From: Sabethes cyaneus
Lineage: Eukaryota > Arthropoda > Insecta > Diptera > Culicidae
DNA: 64,000 nt
NCBI RefSeq assembly: GCF_943734655.1
Contig: NC_071354.1
Location: forward strand, 78,839,838-78,903,837
Direction of reading: 5' to 3'
The notes beneath the pieces were generated by a model. It had not been told where the DNA came from and did not search any database. It saw only the letters and a list, made by a program, of their open reading frames with translations. The number at the start of each line of letters is the position of its first letter. Position 1 is the stretch's first letter. The position numbers and the translations under genes are program-made. This document shows, piece by piece, positions 46,785 through 59,136 of the stretch.

Positions 46785-47050
46785 AAACTAGATACCAAAT
46801 CAAGGTGACGTCATCTGGCAGATACTGGCAGGGCGCAAACAGACCGCAGAGTCCAAAAAAGTTTCAGCTGTTAAACGGTAAGTTTGTTGTTTAAACAGCA
46901 TTAGGACTAAATTTAAAAAGCTATTATGCCTGTGACATGTTAAAACACACGCTACATTCGCTATAAACGAAAAGGAAAATTTTCCAAAATGTAAACAAGG
47001 GTGCCAGTATCTGTCAATTGACGGTATGATGATTTGGTCTAGTATCACGA
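46785..47050. mobile_element. Possible MITE with imperfect inverted ends
   Basis: ACTAGATACCAAATCAAGG, followed within 50 bases by CAGATACTGGCA, is mirrored at the other side by the inverse of ACTAGACCAAATCATC and CAGATACTGGCA. About 265 bases, non-coding. No target duplication established. Confidence 0.4.
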
Positions 47051-49000
47051 AAGAGTAAGGGACTAATAATAACCATAACTTAAATGAATGACCACCATGA
47101 GGCCTCCGTGGGTTATATCGTTATAGCCTTTACTAAACAAATGGTACATGTTGCTCTTAAGGAACTTATACCTAGTATTTCTTAGATATTCACGGAACGT
47201 CTCTGTATGAGGTACCGTTGAACCGTAGAACAGCTTGCTAGAGCATTTTATGTTAAAACTTTCATATTTGACAATATTTTTGTCCTCCAAATAGGAATCT
47301 AACATATTGAACATTTAGGTTCGGGTTTAAGTCATTGCATCCCTTCCGATTTGTTTAAATATTTAGGTACTATGATGTAAATCTAATTACCGTCGCTGGA
47401 TTGAATGTATCATATGATGTCAGTAATAAACGAGCTGATTGAGTTTATGTCAAGATACATAAATATTACAGTAGATGAACACAGCGTCAATGCTATTCAC
47501 ATTATTCTTGAAATAGGCTTTCAGGACTGACGACTATTTCTGGATTAACTACCTAAACCTGGTAGTATTACTGTATCAGACAAATCATGTACGCGTGTAA
47601 GTACAATAGCAAGCATTAAAATGGCCAGAAACCCGAAGTTACAGACCTTGAGCATTTGGGTAAAATATGTTTATTTAATTTAAAACACGATCTTAAACTT
47701 AAACCTGTACTTCAACACCTGCAGTTTATAGTGTGTTTTTATATATTTAACCAGTAAATTAATCTCCTGGTAGAAATGCAGGAAATTATGTATCGTTCGG
47801 ACACGACTGCAAACGCTCACGGTCACGTCCGATAATGTTCGAAGCAATTTGAATAAATAATGACAGCAACACAAACCCTGCTAGCCCAGTTTCCGATTGC
47901 GCCCTACCGTAATAATATTTCCTCGAAACTGCCCTCCCGTAGCTGTGTTAGTTAGTTTCTCGTGAGTTGATTAAAACTCGTTCCACCGGACGACGGACGG
48001 CGACTCCAGACACGGTAGGGCGCATGCGCAGTCCTGAATCGTCTTGCAAGGCTGCTGCCGGCCAACCAGCTGGTAGCTAGACTGAAGGCATAAATGTCAG
48101 CCAAAGGCATCAAAGACATTCTTCCTTCGTTGACTAGGTGAAAATAAAACAAAACAATAAAACAATTGCAAATGTTATCCAAAGGGAAACTGGGGAGTGT
48201 GCATTTAGAGCTATACGCAAACAGGTTGTCCATTTAGAGCGGCGGAAATTGCTTGCCACTGACATTGCTGTGGAACCTGTTACACCGCCACCCTATTGGG
48301 AGGATTCGGCCTGGCACGTGTACCTAGTACGACACGATAACGGAGCGGAAGCAAACAAATTGTTCTGCATTGGTCTTAAATTTCCACTTGAATATTGGTC
48401 GATTCCGTTTGGTGTCAAACCAGACCGACCTGCCAGTCAATAACGGTTCTGCAACAAACACTCATTCGAAGTCAAATGTTGACATAACAGACAGTAAATA
48501 CTCCACGGTAAAGGGATACGCAAACCGGAGAAATATATTCAATTACTACAAACAAATCGATTTTCTATTTTCTTCCTACTACTGTGTTTTCCGCCGGTTT
48601 TCCTCGCTGACCCACCGCCGTCGCTGCACGCCGCACGGGTCGTGTGGTTATTCAATCGGTCAATCAGCTCGCAGTATGCAGGCCGACGGAAAGATACCAT
48701 CAATTTCAGTGGTTAGGTCACCGTTGTGTGCATACCTGAGCGCAACTGATGGCCTGGATTATTCACATCGGTTGCTTGCATTCGCTGCCGGTCGGTCCTT
48801 CTGGTGGTACAGTGCGTAAAGTTGGCGACCCGGCTCATTCGCAACTCGACCGTTTTTAATTTTTTTAATATTAGGCGACACAAATTTAAGGATGACGGAT
48901 TTTGGCGTTGTCCTGCGATGGCTCAGTTATAATGCATCAATGTAACGGATCAACAACGGTTAAGTAAATGATTTTGTAAATGTATATTGTGTTTATAGAA
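47051..49000. other. No confirmed gene
   Basis: Mixed composition. The plus frame at 48138-48443 (101 codons, includes TPPPYWEDSAWHVYLVRHDN) has no recognised domain and could be a relic or chance. The part 47880-48110 and 48580-48840 is GC-richer than its neighbours. No repeats with clear termini were seen. Confidence 0.3.
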
Positions 49001-49036
49001 TCCTTGAAAAAGAATTAATATAAATCGAAACGTCGG
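49001..49036 (+). ncRNA. Degenerate hammerhead-like motif
   Basis: TCCTTGAAAAAGAATTAATA, then TAAATCGAAACGTCGGA. The layout matches the motifs at 38518 and 39011 (TCC...GAAACGTCGGA), but stem II pairing is nearly lost and the core reads TTGAAAA. Probably a decayed tail of a Penelope-like insertion. Confidence 0.35.
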
Positions 49037-51280
49037 AAGTAATCGAAAAACATTCGTTTTTAACAGCAGTTTGATTGCAAAGCCGAAGATCACAACTCTA
49101 TCATAAACAACAATAATTTAACATTTGCACCCATATATAAATAATATTAATATAAATAAACCTGAATAATCCTTGACCTGAAACAATGTTATACATTGAA
49201 ATGTTTATTTACCAGGGGGAGGATGTAGCATCTTGAAATTTCCCCAGATTACATTTTATTTGGTGATGTCCAGAATTTGACGCAAACAAACTAATTGTAA
49301 GTAAATAATACGACTGCTGTATCATGAAGAAAATTATTGCCTTTACACTAGTTTAAATATTTCCCATGGCCATAGTTAAAGCTGTGCGAAATCCGGAAAT
49401 TTCGTCTTTACAGAAAACGAATAAAACTAAGCGAAACACATATAGGAGTTAACAATGTCGGTAAATTGTAGCAAGTCACCTGACCGCACCGGTGTAATCG
49501 ATAACTTTAATCTACCTAAAAGTTAAAATAAATACATGCTCATGACTCCGTTCCAAGGGTTAACTCAGCGAAATAAGGTAGGATGAGTTATTTTAGTCAT
49601 AAGATTGGCACGTTTTCCAAGTAATCGTATGTTTAGTCTCACAAAGTTTCTAAAAGCCAGCGTTTTGTGCACAAAGTTCAAATCGATTAGATGTACAATT
49701 CGAAGTAAATATAATGAAACTTATCGCTGTTTTAAAGGATATACTTTGGGATGTACTATTGTTTTCCAATCCGTCTGCTTAAGTCTATGGGCATATTCAT
49801 TTTTGATGATGTCTGACCATCCCGAAAGTTATACTAGGTCAGTTCCAACAAGGTTTCTGTAATTGCGGTTAACAATAATAATAACCATGTTTGAAATTAT
49901 TCGTTCCATCAGGAGACGCTTCTATATCCTACCTTAAAGGCGGCATAATTCATTTGCGAAAGTTGGGATTACCGTCGTAAAGCCCGGCAAAAAACGGTTT
50001 GTCTTTTGGATAAGTAAATTAATCGTCTCCTAATCCCATTCTGACTTGCTTCAATTCAATATTTACCTTCATGACTAACGCCATCAGTGTGCACCCAAAC
50101 TTTTTTCCAACCCATGTCAACCAGAGATTACCGGCTTCGAACGGACGTAATCGGCACATTGCCGGACGATTTTGCCTGTCGCACATATTGCTCGGTATCT
50201 GCATGCAAAAAGTCGGCTGGACCCCGCGTTATCGGTTCGGTCTTGGGCTGGACGAGTAAACGAGTGTTTCTTATCTTTAAAATTTCGATTCCAGAATTGG
50301 GCCTCACGTTCGCTCACGCGTCTACGACACACGGTAGATGGGTGAGTGGGTTGGTGTGGTCGGTGGGGTCGGTGGCATACTACCTGCTCGTTGTCGAAAA
50401 ACAAGTGATGGTGTAATATCTTTTTTACTGATACGTACCGGTCGAACAGTTTGACTAAGTCCAGCAGTCACTCGGAAGATTTTGTCGCGAACGGGGTTCG
50501 AAAGTAGTGTGTGATTTTTAAGCGTTCTGATCTGCTAACTGTACTTGAAAATTAGGTAGAAAGTGAAAAATGTGAAAGATTCATAAACAGTATTTTCCTC
50601 ATTTCTCATATTTCTTAAATTACAAATTCTTGGCGTTTGTATCTTCACCGTACTGCGAGCTCAAGGGTTTTTAAATCAAATCAAATTCAATTAGTAAATT
50701 GCCTGTCATTATAATAGTGTCATCAGTGTCTTTTCGCTGTTTCCGAACAATCGACGATACCTTAGTGTGTCTAATAATGATTAGATTACACTGTCACGTT
50801 TTGGCGTCCCGAAATTAAAAACAAGAAATACTGATTTTATCGGACTCCTACATATTGCGGTCATTTCAAGTGTTGGCGAGCGGGTGGTGGCGTGGGATCC
50901 GACGTTATCTCTTCAATTGCTAGAGGGTGGATATACGGCTTGCTTGGTCTGTAGGCGGGTGATAGCGGCTTAGCTTAATCCTCGAAAATTAACCTTCATC
51001 GATATTATCCAGAGACCTTTATTGGGAAATATGTTGCAAAATCTGAGCTGGCATTTATTTTATCAGAAGTATTATTCACCAAGTCTTAAAAATTGATTGA
51101 GTACTATAAATCTAAACCTTCTGATATGAATGTAGGAACGTCTAACAGAACTTCTTTTGTGTTTTATACAGATGTTTTCCTTCGTTTTTGCCTTGAGCAC
51201 ATGTTATGCAATCATAAAAAGTCAAACCTTATGTTTTTGCCGTTTGCTGTTTGTTTAGTCAATATCATACGGTCTGGCAA
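49037..51280. other. No gene seen
   Basis: AT-rich with a GC-richer patch at 50080-50520. Overlapping open frames on both strands of that patch have no recognised domain. No repeat terminus recognised. Confidence 0.3.
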
Positions 51281-51284
51281 TAAT

Positions 51285-51400
51285 TAATTTTTTTTATAAC
51301 GGTAGTTTTAACAATAGACGAGGGAACGGTAGACGAAGGTAATGAAACAAAGGTGTTAACAGTGTCTCCAGGACAAGACAAAACGTGAATCGGAAAGAGC
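51285..51400. mobile_element. Diverged fragment related to the 41-44 kb long-inverted-repeat element
   Basis: TATAACGGTAGTTTTAACAA, ACGGTAGACGAAGGTAATGA and AACAGTGTCTCCAGGACAAG match, with substitutions, the inner end of the right arm at 42999-43095 (TATAACGGTAGTTTTTTTTA, ACGGTAGAAAAAAGTAATGA, TATAGTGTCTGCAGAGCG). Termini are absent. It directly precedes RTE remnant sequence. Confidence 0.65.
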
Positions 51401-51419
51401 GGAAAATTAGATAAACATT

Positions 51420-52376
51420 GAATCTGACCACGACCTTTTGATGGTGCGCCAAAGAACAACAGTCGGTACCGCCGTCTACCGCGGTGCAATCTGGAACAAC
51501 TCAAGCTATCCGAAGTCGCTACTGATTTTACGCAAGGTCTTGAGGCAGCGCTACCGGGTGAGGGATAGCCAATTGAAGCTCAACTCGAGCACTCCTACTA
51601 TATTGTCAAGGCTGCCAAAGCTGGGGACGCATCATAACGACTGGTTCGACGAGCGATGCCAGACGATATTAGAGAAAATGAATCTAGCGTAGACGTCGAT
51701 GCTGTAGGAGGGGACCCATCAAAACCTCAAGCGATACAGATAGAAACGGGGACAGCAAACTTAGTTTTTGGGAAATAACAAGCGAGTAAGAGGGCGAAAA
51801 AATGGAACAGCTGTACTCTTCTCAGGAAGCATGTAAATTTTGCAATAAATTCAACGTATCCCATAAAGATCCGCAAACCGGATTATATCGGGATAATGAT
51901 GAAGGAATCTTGAAGGATAAACTTGAGTGAGGTGATTGAAAGGTGGTAGCAGCACTGCAATAAGCACCTGATTTGTGCAGCAGCAGAATACCAAGACTGA
52001 CGGGGAAATCTACATCAATGCAGCAAATGATGAAACTGTGCCGACTCTCACAATAGGTGAAGTGACTGATGCCATCAAGTGGCTCAAGGACAACAAGGCA
52101 GCTGGCAAAGATGGGTTTCATTTGCAACGGCGTCCATCAAGATTGGCCCGGATATGTTGGGCACCTGACTGCACCGGCTGATAAATTATGGACTCCACAA
52201 GATGCTCAGATGCGGTAACCTTCACCGCCATACTTAATGTATCATAAATAAAACGCTAATAAGACTGACAGTCCTCTATAGGCTCGAAAAGTGAACAATG
52301 CTTGCGGTAGCGGTAGCGGAGAAGAGCGGTGACGAGTGAAGAGCAGAATACAGGATCACTTGATGGAGTGGAAGGT
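51420..52376 (+). mobile_element. RTE-clade LINE remnant (linker)
   Basis: Decayed. 51438-51692 encodes a linker ending NDWFDERCQTILEKMN. 52000-52140 encodes PTLTIGEVTDAIKWLKDNKA and AGKDGF, the start of the RT domain. No catalytic region follows because a different RTE copy begins at about 52377. Confidence 0.65.
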
Positions 52377-55300
52377 TGGTAAACGGCTGAATAATGCGTA
52401 CCGTCGGTGCCATGTGCACGTGTAGGCATAAAATAGCCCTATAGTGGTTCATAACCTTTTATTCAGCAACTCCTATTCCTACCTCCTCATGGTACCAACC
52501 CGGATACGAGCAAGTTTGGTGGAGATCGGGTAACCAACCCCGGTGGAAGCCAAGGTCGTATGGTGATAGGAAAGGAGGGCTCTTTCGAGCTTCGTTGGCC
52601 CTCCGGCGAACAGGGTTGGTGTAGCAGATTTTGCAAATCGCCACAAACAATACTAAAGCACGGAACGAAGAACAATGAAATTCTTACTGGAACAATCGGA
52701 ATAGACCCACGTGACGAAAAAGGACTATGGATTGGAAACTCGGGACGTGGAACTGCCGAGCTCTTAACTTCCAAGGTAGCACTCGAGTGCTCTCCGACGT
52801 ATTGAAGAGCCGCAAGTTCGACGTCGTAGCGCTGCAGGAGGTGTGCTGGAAGAGCTCAACGGTACGTACATTCAGAGATGGACATACCATCTACCAGAGC
52901 TGCGGCAACACATACGAGCTGGGTACAGCTTGCATAGTGACGGGCGAGATGCAGAAACGGGTGATTGGGTGGTGGCCAATCAATCCTCGAATGTGCAGGT
53001 TGAGAATCAAGGGCCGATTCTTCAATATAAGCATCATCAACGTGCACAGCTCTCACCTCAGAAGTACCGATGACGACAAGGATTAATTCTACGCGCAGTT
53101 GAAGAGTGAATACGATCACTGCCCAAAACATGATATCAAGATCGTCATCGGGGATTCATTGCGCAGGTCGGCCAGGAGGATGAATACAAACCGGTGATTG
53201 GAAGGTTCAGTACACACCAGCGGACCAATGAAATGGGCCTAAGACTTATCGACTTTGCCGCCTCCAAGAACATCGCCATACGTAGTACCTTTTTCCAGAC
53301 AGAATCACAGATCGACCACGTTTTGATCGACAGTCGGCACTTCTCAGACATTATCGAGGTCAGATCCTATCGAAGCGCTAACGTTGACTCGGACCACTAC
53401 CTAGTGATGGTACCGACACCAGCCTCGGTTAGGTCTCGCGCGGCTGAAGCAACCAGACGTCGCCGCAAACTATGCGCATTCACTCGAAGCTGCGCTGCCG
53501 GAAGAGGACGAGCTGGACGAAGCCCCTCTCGAGAACTGTTGGAACACTATCAATACAGCCATCAGCACTGTAGCGGAGAGCTCCATCGGGCATGTGGCCC
53601 GGAATCAGCGGAACGATTGGTTCGACGATGAATGTAAGAGGGTAATGGATGAGGAGAACGCTGCGCGGGCGGCCGAAATGCGCAGTGCCACACGTAAGAA
53701 CGTGGAAAGAGACAAACAGAAGAAGATGAAGCGAAACCAAATCTTTCGGGAGGAAAAGCGCTACCTGGAAGAGCAGGAATATGCAGAGTTGGAGCGGCTG
53801 CATCGTTCTCAGGAAACGCGAAAGTTCTACCAGAAACTGAACGGATCCCGCCAAGGGTTTGTGCCGCGAGCTGAAATGTGTTGGGACAAGACTGGCAGTA
53901 TTCTGACGGACGAACGTGAGGTGACCGATAGGTGGAAGCAGCACTTCGACGAACACCTGAATGGCGCCCAGGCGGAGAACCATGGCGGCAGGGAAAGCGA
54001 TTTCGACGGTGCAACAAACGGGGAAGAGGTGCCAGCCTCAACGATAGGCGAAGTTAAGGAGGCCAGCATGGAGCTAAAGAACAACAAGTCAGCTGGAAAA
54101 GATGGCATCGGAGCGGAGCTTATTAAAATGGAACCAGAAAAGCTGGCCGTTTGTATACACCGACTAATTGTCGCTCTGATTGTGACTGATTTTGGGATAC
54201 GGAACAGCTACCTGAGGAGTGGAAAGATGGGGTTATATGCCCGATCTATAAAAAAGGCGACAAGTTGGACTGTGAGAACTACCGAGCGATCACCGTTCTC
54301 AATGCCGCCTCTAAAGTGCTGTCCCAAATTATTTTCCGCCGACTATAACCAATTGCGAACAGATTTGTGGAAACTTATCAAGCCGGCTTCGTCGAAGGTC
54401 GGTCTACAACGGATCAACTATTTACACTGCGGCAAATCCTCCAAAAGGGCCGTGAATACAGAGTTCCCACGCATTCGTTGACTTCAAAGCCGCATATGAT
54501 ACCATCGACCGGAAAGAGCTATGGAAATGGAACGAGAATCATGAACGAGAACAGCTTCCCCAGGAAGCTCATCAAACTGTTTAAATCTACGATGGATGGT
54601 ACACAGTTCGTATTTCGGGTGGATTGTCAAGTTCATTCGAATCACACAGAGGGCTTCGTCAAGGTGATGGTCTTTCATGCCTGCTGTTCAACATAACGCT
54701 ACAAGGTGTTATGAACCGAGCGGATATCAACACCCGGGGCACGATTTTCAACAAATCTAGTCAATTCGTCTGCTTTGCCGATGACATGGATATTATCGGT
54801 AGAACATCTGTGGCGGTGGCTGAACAGTACACCAGACTAAAGCGCGAAGCAAAAAAGATTGGGTTAAAGGTAAATACGTCTAAAACAAAGTACATGCTGG
54901 CCAGCGGTACCGAGGCCGAACGACACCGCTTGGGCAGTAGTATATTGATCGACGGCGATGAGTTTGAGGTAGTCGATGAATTTGTCTACCTTGGCTCACT
55001 GGTAACGGCGGACAATGATACCAGCCGTGAGATTCGGAGGCGTATTATCAGCGGAAGTCGTGCTTACTATGGGCTTCATAAGTAATTGCGGTCGAGCAGA
55101 CTAAGACCCCATAGAAAGTGCACCCCGTACAAGACGCTTATTAGACTGGTTGTTCTCTACGGGCATGAAACATGGACAATGCTCGAGGAGGACCTGCGAG
55201 TGCTCGGAGTTTTCGAGCGACGAGTGCTAAGAACGATCTTGGGCGGCGTACAGGAGAACGGAGTATGGAGGCGGAGGATGAACCATGAACTCGCACAATT

Positions 55301-55593
55301 TTATGGTGAACCCAGTATCCAGAAGGTGGCTAAAGCAGGACGGATACGAGGCAGGGCATGTTGCAAGAATGCCGGGCAACTACCCTGCAAAGATGGTGTT
55401 CACCTCAAATCCGGTAGGAGCAAGACGACCAGGAGCACAGCGAGCAAGATGGTTAGACCAGGTGGAGCGAGATCTGGCGGAGAGTACTCGGTGTCCGAGA
55501 AATTGGAGAGCGGTAGCCCTCAACCGAGTTACATGGAGAAAGTTTGTTCAACAGGCTTTGTCTTAGGACGGCAAGCTACCTAAGTAAGTAAGT
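52377..55593 (+). mobile_element. Nearly full-length RTE-clade LINE
   Basis: About 3.2 kb, the usual RTE length, ending in a (TAAG)n tail (55580-55593). Leader 52377-52726, shared with the copy at 14890-19566. Endonuclease from 52727: MDWKLGTWNCRALNFQGS, VVALQEVCWKSS, IINVHSSHL, then a frameshift at about 53150 inside the expected GDFNAQVG, and VDSDHYLVMV at about 53385. Linker and RT 53594-54481: RNDWFDDECKRVMDEENAAR, NKSAGKDGIGAELIK, then a frame break. 54624-55085: SHRGLRQGDGLSCLLFN and intact FVCFADDMDIIG, then YLGSLVTADNDTSREIRRRI. 55086-55583: C-terminal domain with LRTILGGVQENGVWRRRM. Frameshifts and one stop separate the blocks, so it cannot encode the whole protein. Confidence 0.9.
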
Positions 55594-58030
55594 GATGGAC
55601 TGGAAGGCGATCAACAAGAGGATGTGTATGTTGCAACTACATCAACATAAATGTGCACAGACCACACGAAAGTAGACCCGACGACGAGGGCATCAAGATC
55701 GTCATCAGGTATATGAAAACCTAGATCGGCAGGGAGGCTGAGTATAGACCGGTGATCGGGCCCCAAAGCCTGCACACCGACGCGAACGATGACAATCTGC
55801 GGTGCATCAACTTTACAGCCTCCCGAAGTGTGGTGATCAGAAGCACATTCGTACCCTGCAAATATATCCTCAAAGCTACCTGTGGATCACCTGACCAACA
55901 CTCATTAAACCGAATCAACCATATTCTCATCAATAGCCGCTTTTTCTCGATCATCTCCTCCTCCTTCTCGGTTAAACATTCGGCAATTAGACAACCCGCG
56001 AGTTACCAAGTACTACGCGCGCCTACTAGAAGAAGCTCTATTTTCCTCTGTGGAGCTAGGTACTTCGACTCTCGAGCAGGATACACTTGCCAGCAATGGA
56101 GCTGCAACCGCGGTGCTAGGTGAAGAAACCTCGAGCACATGAAATGATTGGTTTGACGGGGAATGCCCGCAAGCGATGGCGAGTTACAAAATAACTTGGA
56201 AAAACTACCTAAGCATTGTCGAAAGGGAAAATTAATCTTAGTATCAACGAGCGCGAAGTGAGCTGCCCACGATCGTGAGGAGGAAAAAAAGCGTCGGAAG
56301 AAAGATAGAGATCGTGAAGTGCTAGAACAATTATTCTGGTCTAACGAGATGCGCCAGTTTTATGAGAAGACGAACCAATCTCATAGGAAATACACACCGA
56401 AGCCTGATCTAAGGGACAAGGAGGGAAACCTGGTTAAAACATGCACCAGGGGGTCGACAAGTGGAAGCAATTCTTTGATGGGTGTCTCAATGGTGATATA
56501 TCAGAAGAAGACGAAACGAACCTAGGTTAACGAAAGTTAACCTAGGAGCAGCTGCAAACGATAACAGCGTACCGGCGCCTGATCTCGAAGATACGGCGAG
56601 AAATTGGTAAGCTGAAGAATAATAGAGACACCGGAAAGAACCGACTCCGGCAGAACACTACAAAATAGCAAAAATCCGCTTGCAATGGTACTTCACTGGA
56701 GAATTTCAAGGATTCCGGAGGAGGAAAAACTACCGGAGCGGGAGTGTAGATGGAATGTGTGGTTTGTCCCATCTACAAAAAGGGAGATCGGCTAGACTGT
56801 AGCAGTTACCACGGTTTTACGATGGTTAACGCCGCATGGTGCTCTCCCAGATATTGTTACGTCGTCTATCCCCAATAGCAAGAGAATTTGTGGGGCAGTA
56901 CCAGATAGGCTTTATGTCCGTGCTATTATGGATCAAATTTTTACCTTTGCCAAATTGTCCAGAAATGTCGAGAGTACAACGTTCCCAAGCATCATATTTC
57001 CGTGGATATCAGGGCAGCATACAATATAGTCGAGCGTGAACTGCTATGACAGATATTGCACGAGTATGGCTTTCTGGACAAACTTTCGCGGCTGTTCATA
57101 GCTATCCTGGAGCGAGTAATGCGCTACGTATGTGGTTCGAGGACACTCTTAAGTCCTTTCATATCGCGCAGATCGTTGCGGCAAGGGGTTGCTGGCCTTC
57201 TCAGATGACCTCGACATCATTACCAGAAACCTTGAAACGGCGGAAGCAATCTACGCTAGACAAAAAAACGGAAGCTAGGAGGATTGGGTTACAGATCAAC
57301 GCATTGTAAACCAAATATATGGTAGGAAGAGGCCCCAGGGAAAACAACGTTCGCCACCAACGGACAACGACTATTGACGGCGATAAACTGAAAGTGGTAG
57401 ATGAGCCCGTATATTCGGTTCGTATATCTCTGGTTACCGTCGACAATAATACTAATAAGGAGATTTAACGACGCATTCAAGCTGGAAGTCGAGCCTAATT
57501 CTTCCGTCGCAAAGCGCTTCGATCAAGGAACATACGCTAATCAGCCCGGTAGTCCTCTGCGGACTCGAGACAAACGTGCACGATGTATATTTGAACGATT
57601 TGAAAGGTGCCGCAGACAACTTTTGACGGAGTACAAACGGATAACGGATAACGACGTGGCGTAGGCGTATGAACCACGAGTTACTGCCTACTTGGAGGGA
57701 TTCCCATCGTAGCAAAGCCTTAGGTTATAAACGTCTTCAAGACTTGACCGTTTCTTATCGACAGATTTTGCTGCCTATTATTGGGTTACAGGACAATTAC
57801 GGGGTTAGTGCAACGATCCTACTGACTCTAGCAGCCGACTCCCATCGTACACCTGGGGAAAGTTGGGAGACTACGCTGGGCCGGCCACGTCGCAAGGATA
57901 CAAAACGGCTGTATAGCGAAATCTGTTATTTTCAAGAACCCCTCCGCCATCAGGAATAGAGGGCCCCAACGTGCTAGAAGGCTCGACCAGGTTGAAGCCG
58001 ATTTGCGTGTGTCGAGACGCTTAACGAATT
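55594..58030 (+). mobile_element. Old RTE-clade LINE remnant
   Basis: Strongly decayed plus-strand copy. 55594-55960 endonuclease (MDWKAINKRMC-like, RINHILINSRFFS). 56140-56420 linker (NDWFDGECPQAM-like, NEMRQFYEKTNQSHRKYTPK). 56745-57060 RT start (VCPIYKKGDRLDCSSYHGFT, REFVGQYQIGF). 57180-57470 post-catalytic part (LETAEAIYARQKNGS-like, MVGRGPRENNV-like). 57840-57990 GRLRWAGHVARI-like. A SINE fragment lies at about 57735-57850. Same subfamily as the copy at 7690-8900. Confidence 0.75.
57735..57850 (-). mobile_element. SINE fragment nested in RTE debris
   Basis: Read on the minus strand: GGCTGCTAGAGTCAGTAGGA, TCGTTGCACTAACCCCGTAA and TTGTCCTGTAACCC, then AAATCTGTCGATAAGAAA. This follows the body of the SINE at 25181-25377 with substitutions. 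The tRNA-like head is missing. Confidence 0.6.
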
Positions 58031-58714
58031 AGCGTCGAACAGCTCAGGACCGAGTACAGTAGAGAGGAATTTTTTGATACGGCAAAAGCCACTCCGGCTG
58101 TATGCTGCCAGAAGTAAGAAGCCGTTTTCGAACGTTGTGTGCCAAGGACCAGCTTTGTCATTGCCACCCAAGCAGTTGATACCGAACACTCCCGAGGGCT
58201 CTCGCTCTCATCCGCGTGTATTACTAAGGGCGTAAAATGAAAAAGAAAAGAAGAAGTGAGGCAAAATCTGCAGCCATACATCCTACTCACGCTCACGAGC
58301 TGTTGGTTTTGTGAGCGGTCTGCGCAGAACGACTCTAAGAGGCTGTGTGCTCGCAAGTGTGTCAGTAGCATAAAGTACGCACACAGCACAGCGTTTGTTT
58401 ATCATACGCTTGCATCAGTGATGTAAGCGTTCGATGCTATTACTTCTCACTTGATTTGCAACATTGCGGTGTACACTTGTTTCACAGAACTGCTATAGAG
58501 TTTTTGGGGCTTTTTTTAGAGCCTCGTCATACCCAAGATTTGTTCCAGAACATTATAATGTGGATTAACCAGTAACGTCAAAATGTATAATGGAGTTGCC
58601 ATGCCATGTGCATGTTTGTGTATTCGTGAGTGCGCTTATTTGTAATTTTGAAAAATACTCTACGATCAAATCCTGATTGGAACTAATTATATTTTTGTAT
58701 TTTTCTCATTTCAG
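58031..58714. other. No gene seen; probable intron or 5' flank
   Basis: No repeat or coding frame supported. Ends with a pyrimidine-rich acceptor-like TTTTTCTCATTTCAG at about 58700-58714. Confidence 0.35.
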
Positions 58715-59033
58715 ATGCATAGATTTGATTCCAGTTTTCTATTTCCTATAAGTGCAAATTAAAGTTTCTACCACGTTAGTTCGTAGAGTGAAGTAAATGT
58801 ATTAATAAAGTGCTATAGTGTTTTTGTTTTGTCTGCTTCTCACGATATCCATATTCCAAATAGTGTTAGTGTTTAAATGAAGATTAATTAATGTTTACCT
58901 CCGTAAACATAATTTGAACTCGGAAGTAGGAAAAAAACATCAACGTCAACCCCATCTGTGCGTGAGCCGTCTGTATCCCGGTGTAGGAGTGTCTTCTGTG
59001 CTACGGGAGCGGTCTTCGTAGACTACCGACAAG
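58715..59033 (+). other. Probable 5' UTR exon part before the ATG at 59034
   Basis: Begins after the strong splice acceptor TTTTTCTCATTTCAG and runs to the coding start. It contains several upstream ATGs followed quickly by stops, normal for a long insect 5' UTR. An alternative acceptor is GTATCCCGGTGTAG near 58986. Confidence 0.4.
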
Positions 59034-59136
59034 ATGCCGGAACGCTTCAAGGTGACCAAATCGGACACCACCCTTTCGGCGCGCGATGAGGAGGCGGCTG
59101 TTACTGGAAAACTACTATCCTCCAACGAGAAGCAAG
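59034..59136 (+). CDS. First coding exon of an unidentified gene
   Basis: ATG at 59034 opens a frame MPERFKVTKSDTTLSARDEE..., 34 codons plus one base, ending at the strong donor AAGCAAG|GTGAGT (59136/59137). The context ACAAGATGCC is a fair insect start. Composition is GC-richer and codon-like, unlike the surroundings, and no transposon match is seen. The start MPxxFxVTK resembles the N-termini of some K-Cl cotransporters (SLC12 family), but 34 residues are too few to decide. The next exon was not found within the window, so the gene continues to the right across a long intron that contains the Transib-like copy 2 and RTE debris. Confidence 0.5.

Noticed and set aside
48138..48443. 101-codon frame with TPPPYWEDSAWHVYLV
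   Set aside because: Looks partly protein-like but matches no family I recognise; the upstream and downstream frames do not extend it, so it is kept only as a note.
50087..50416. Overlapping frames on both strands in a GC-richer patch
   Set aside because: No domain and mutual overlap; treated as chance.
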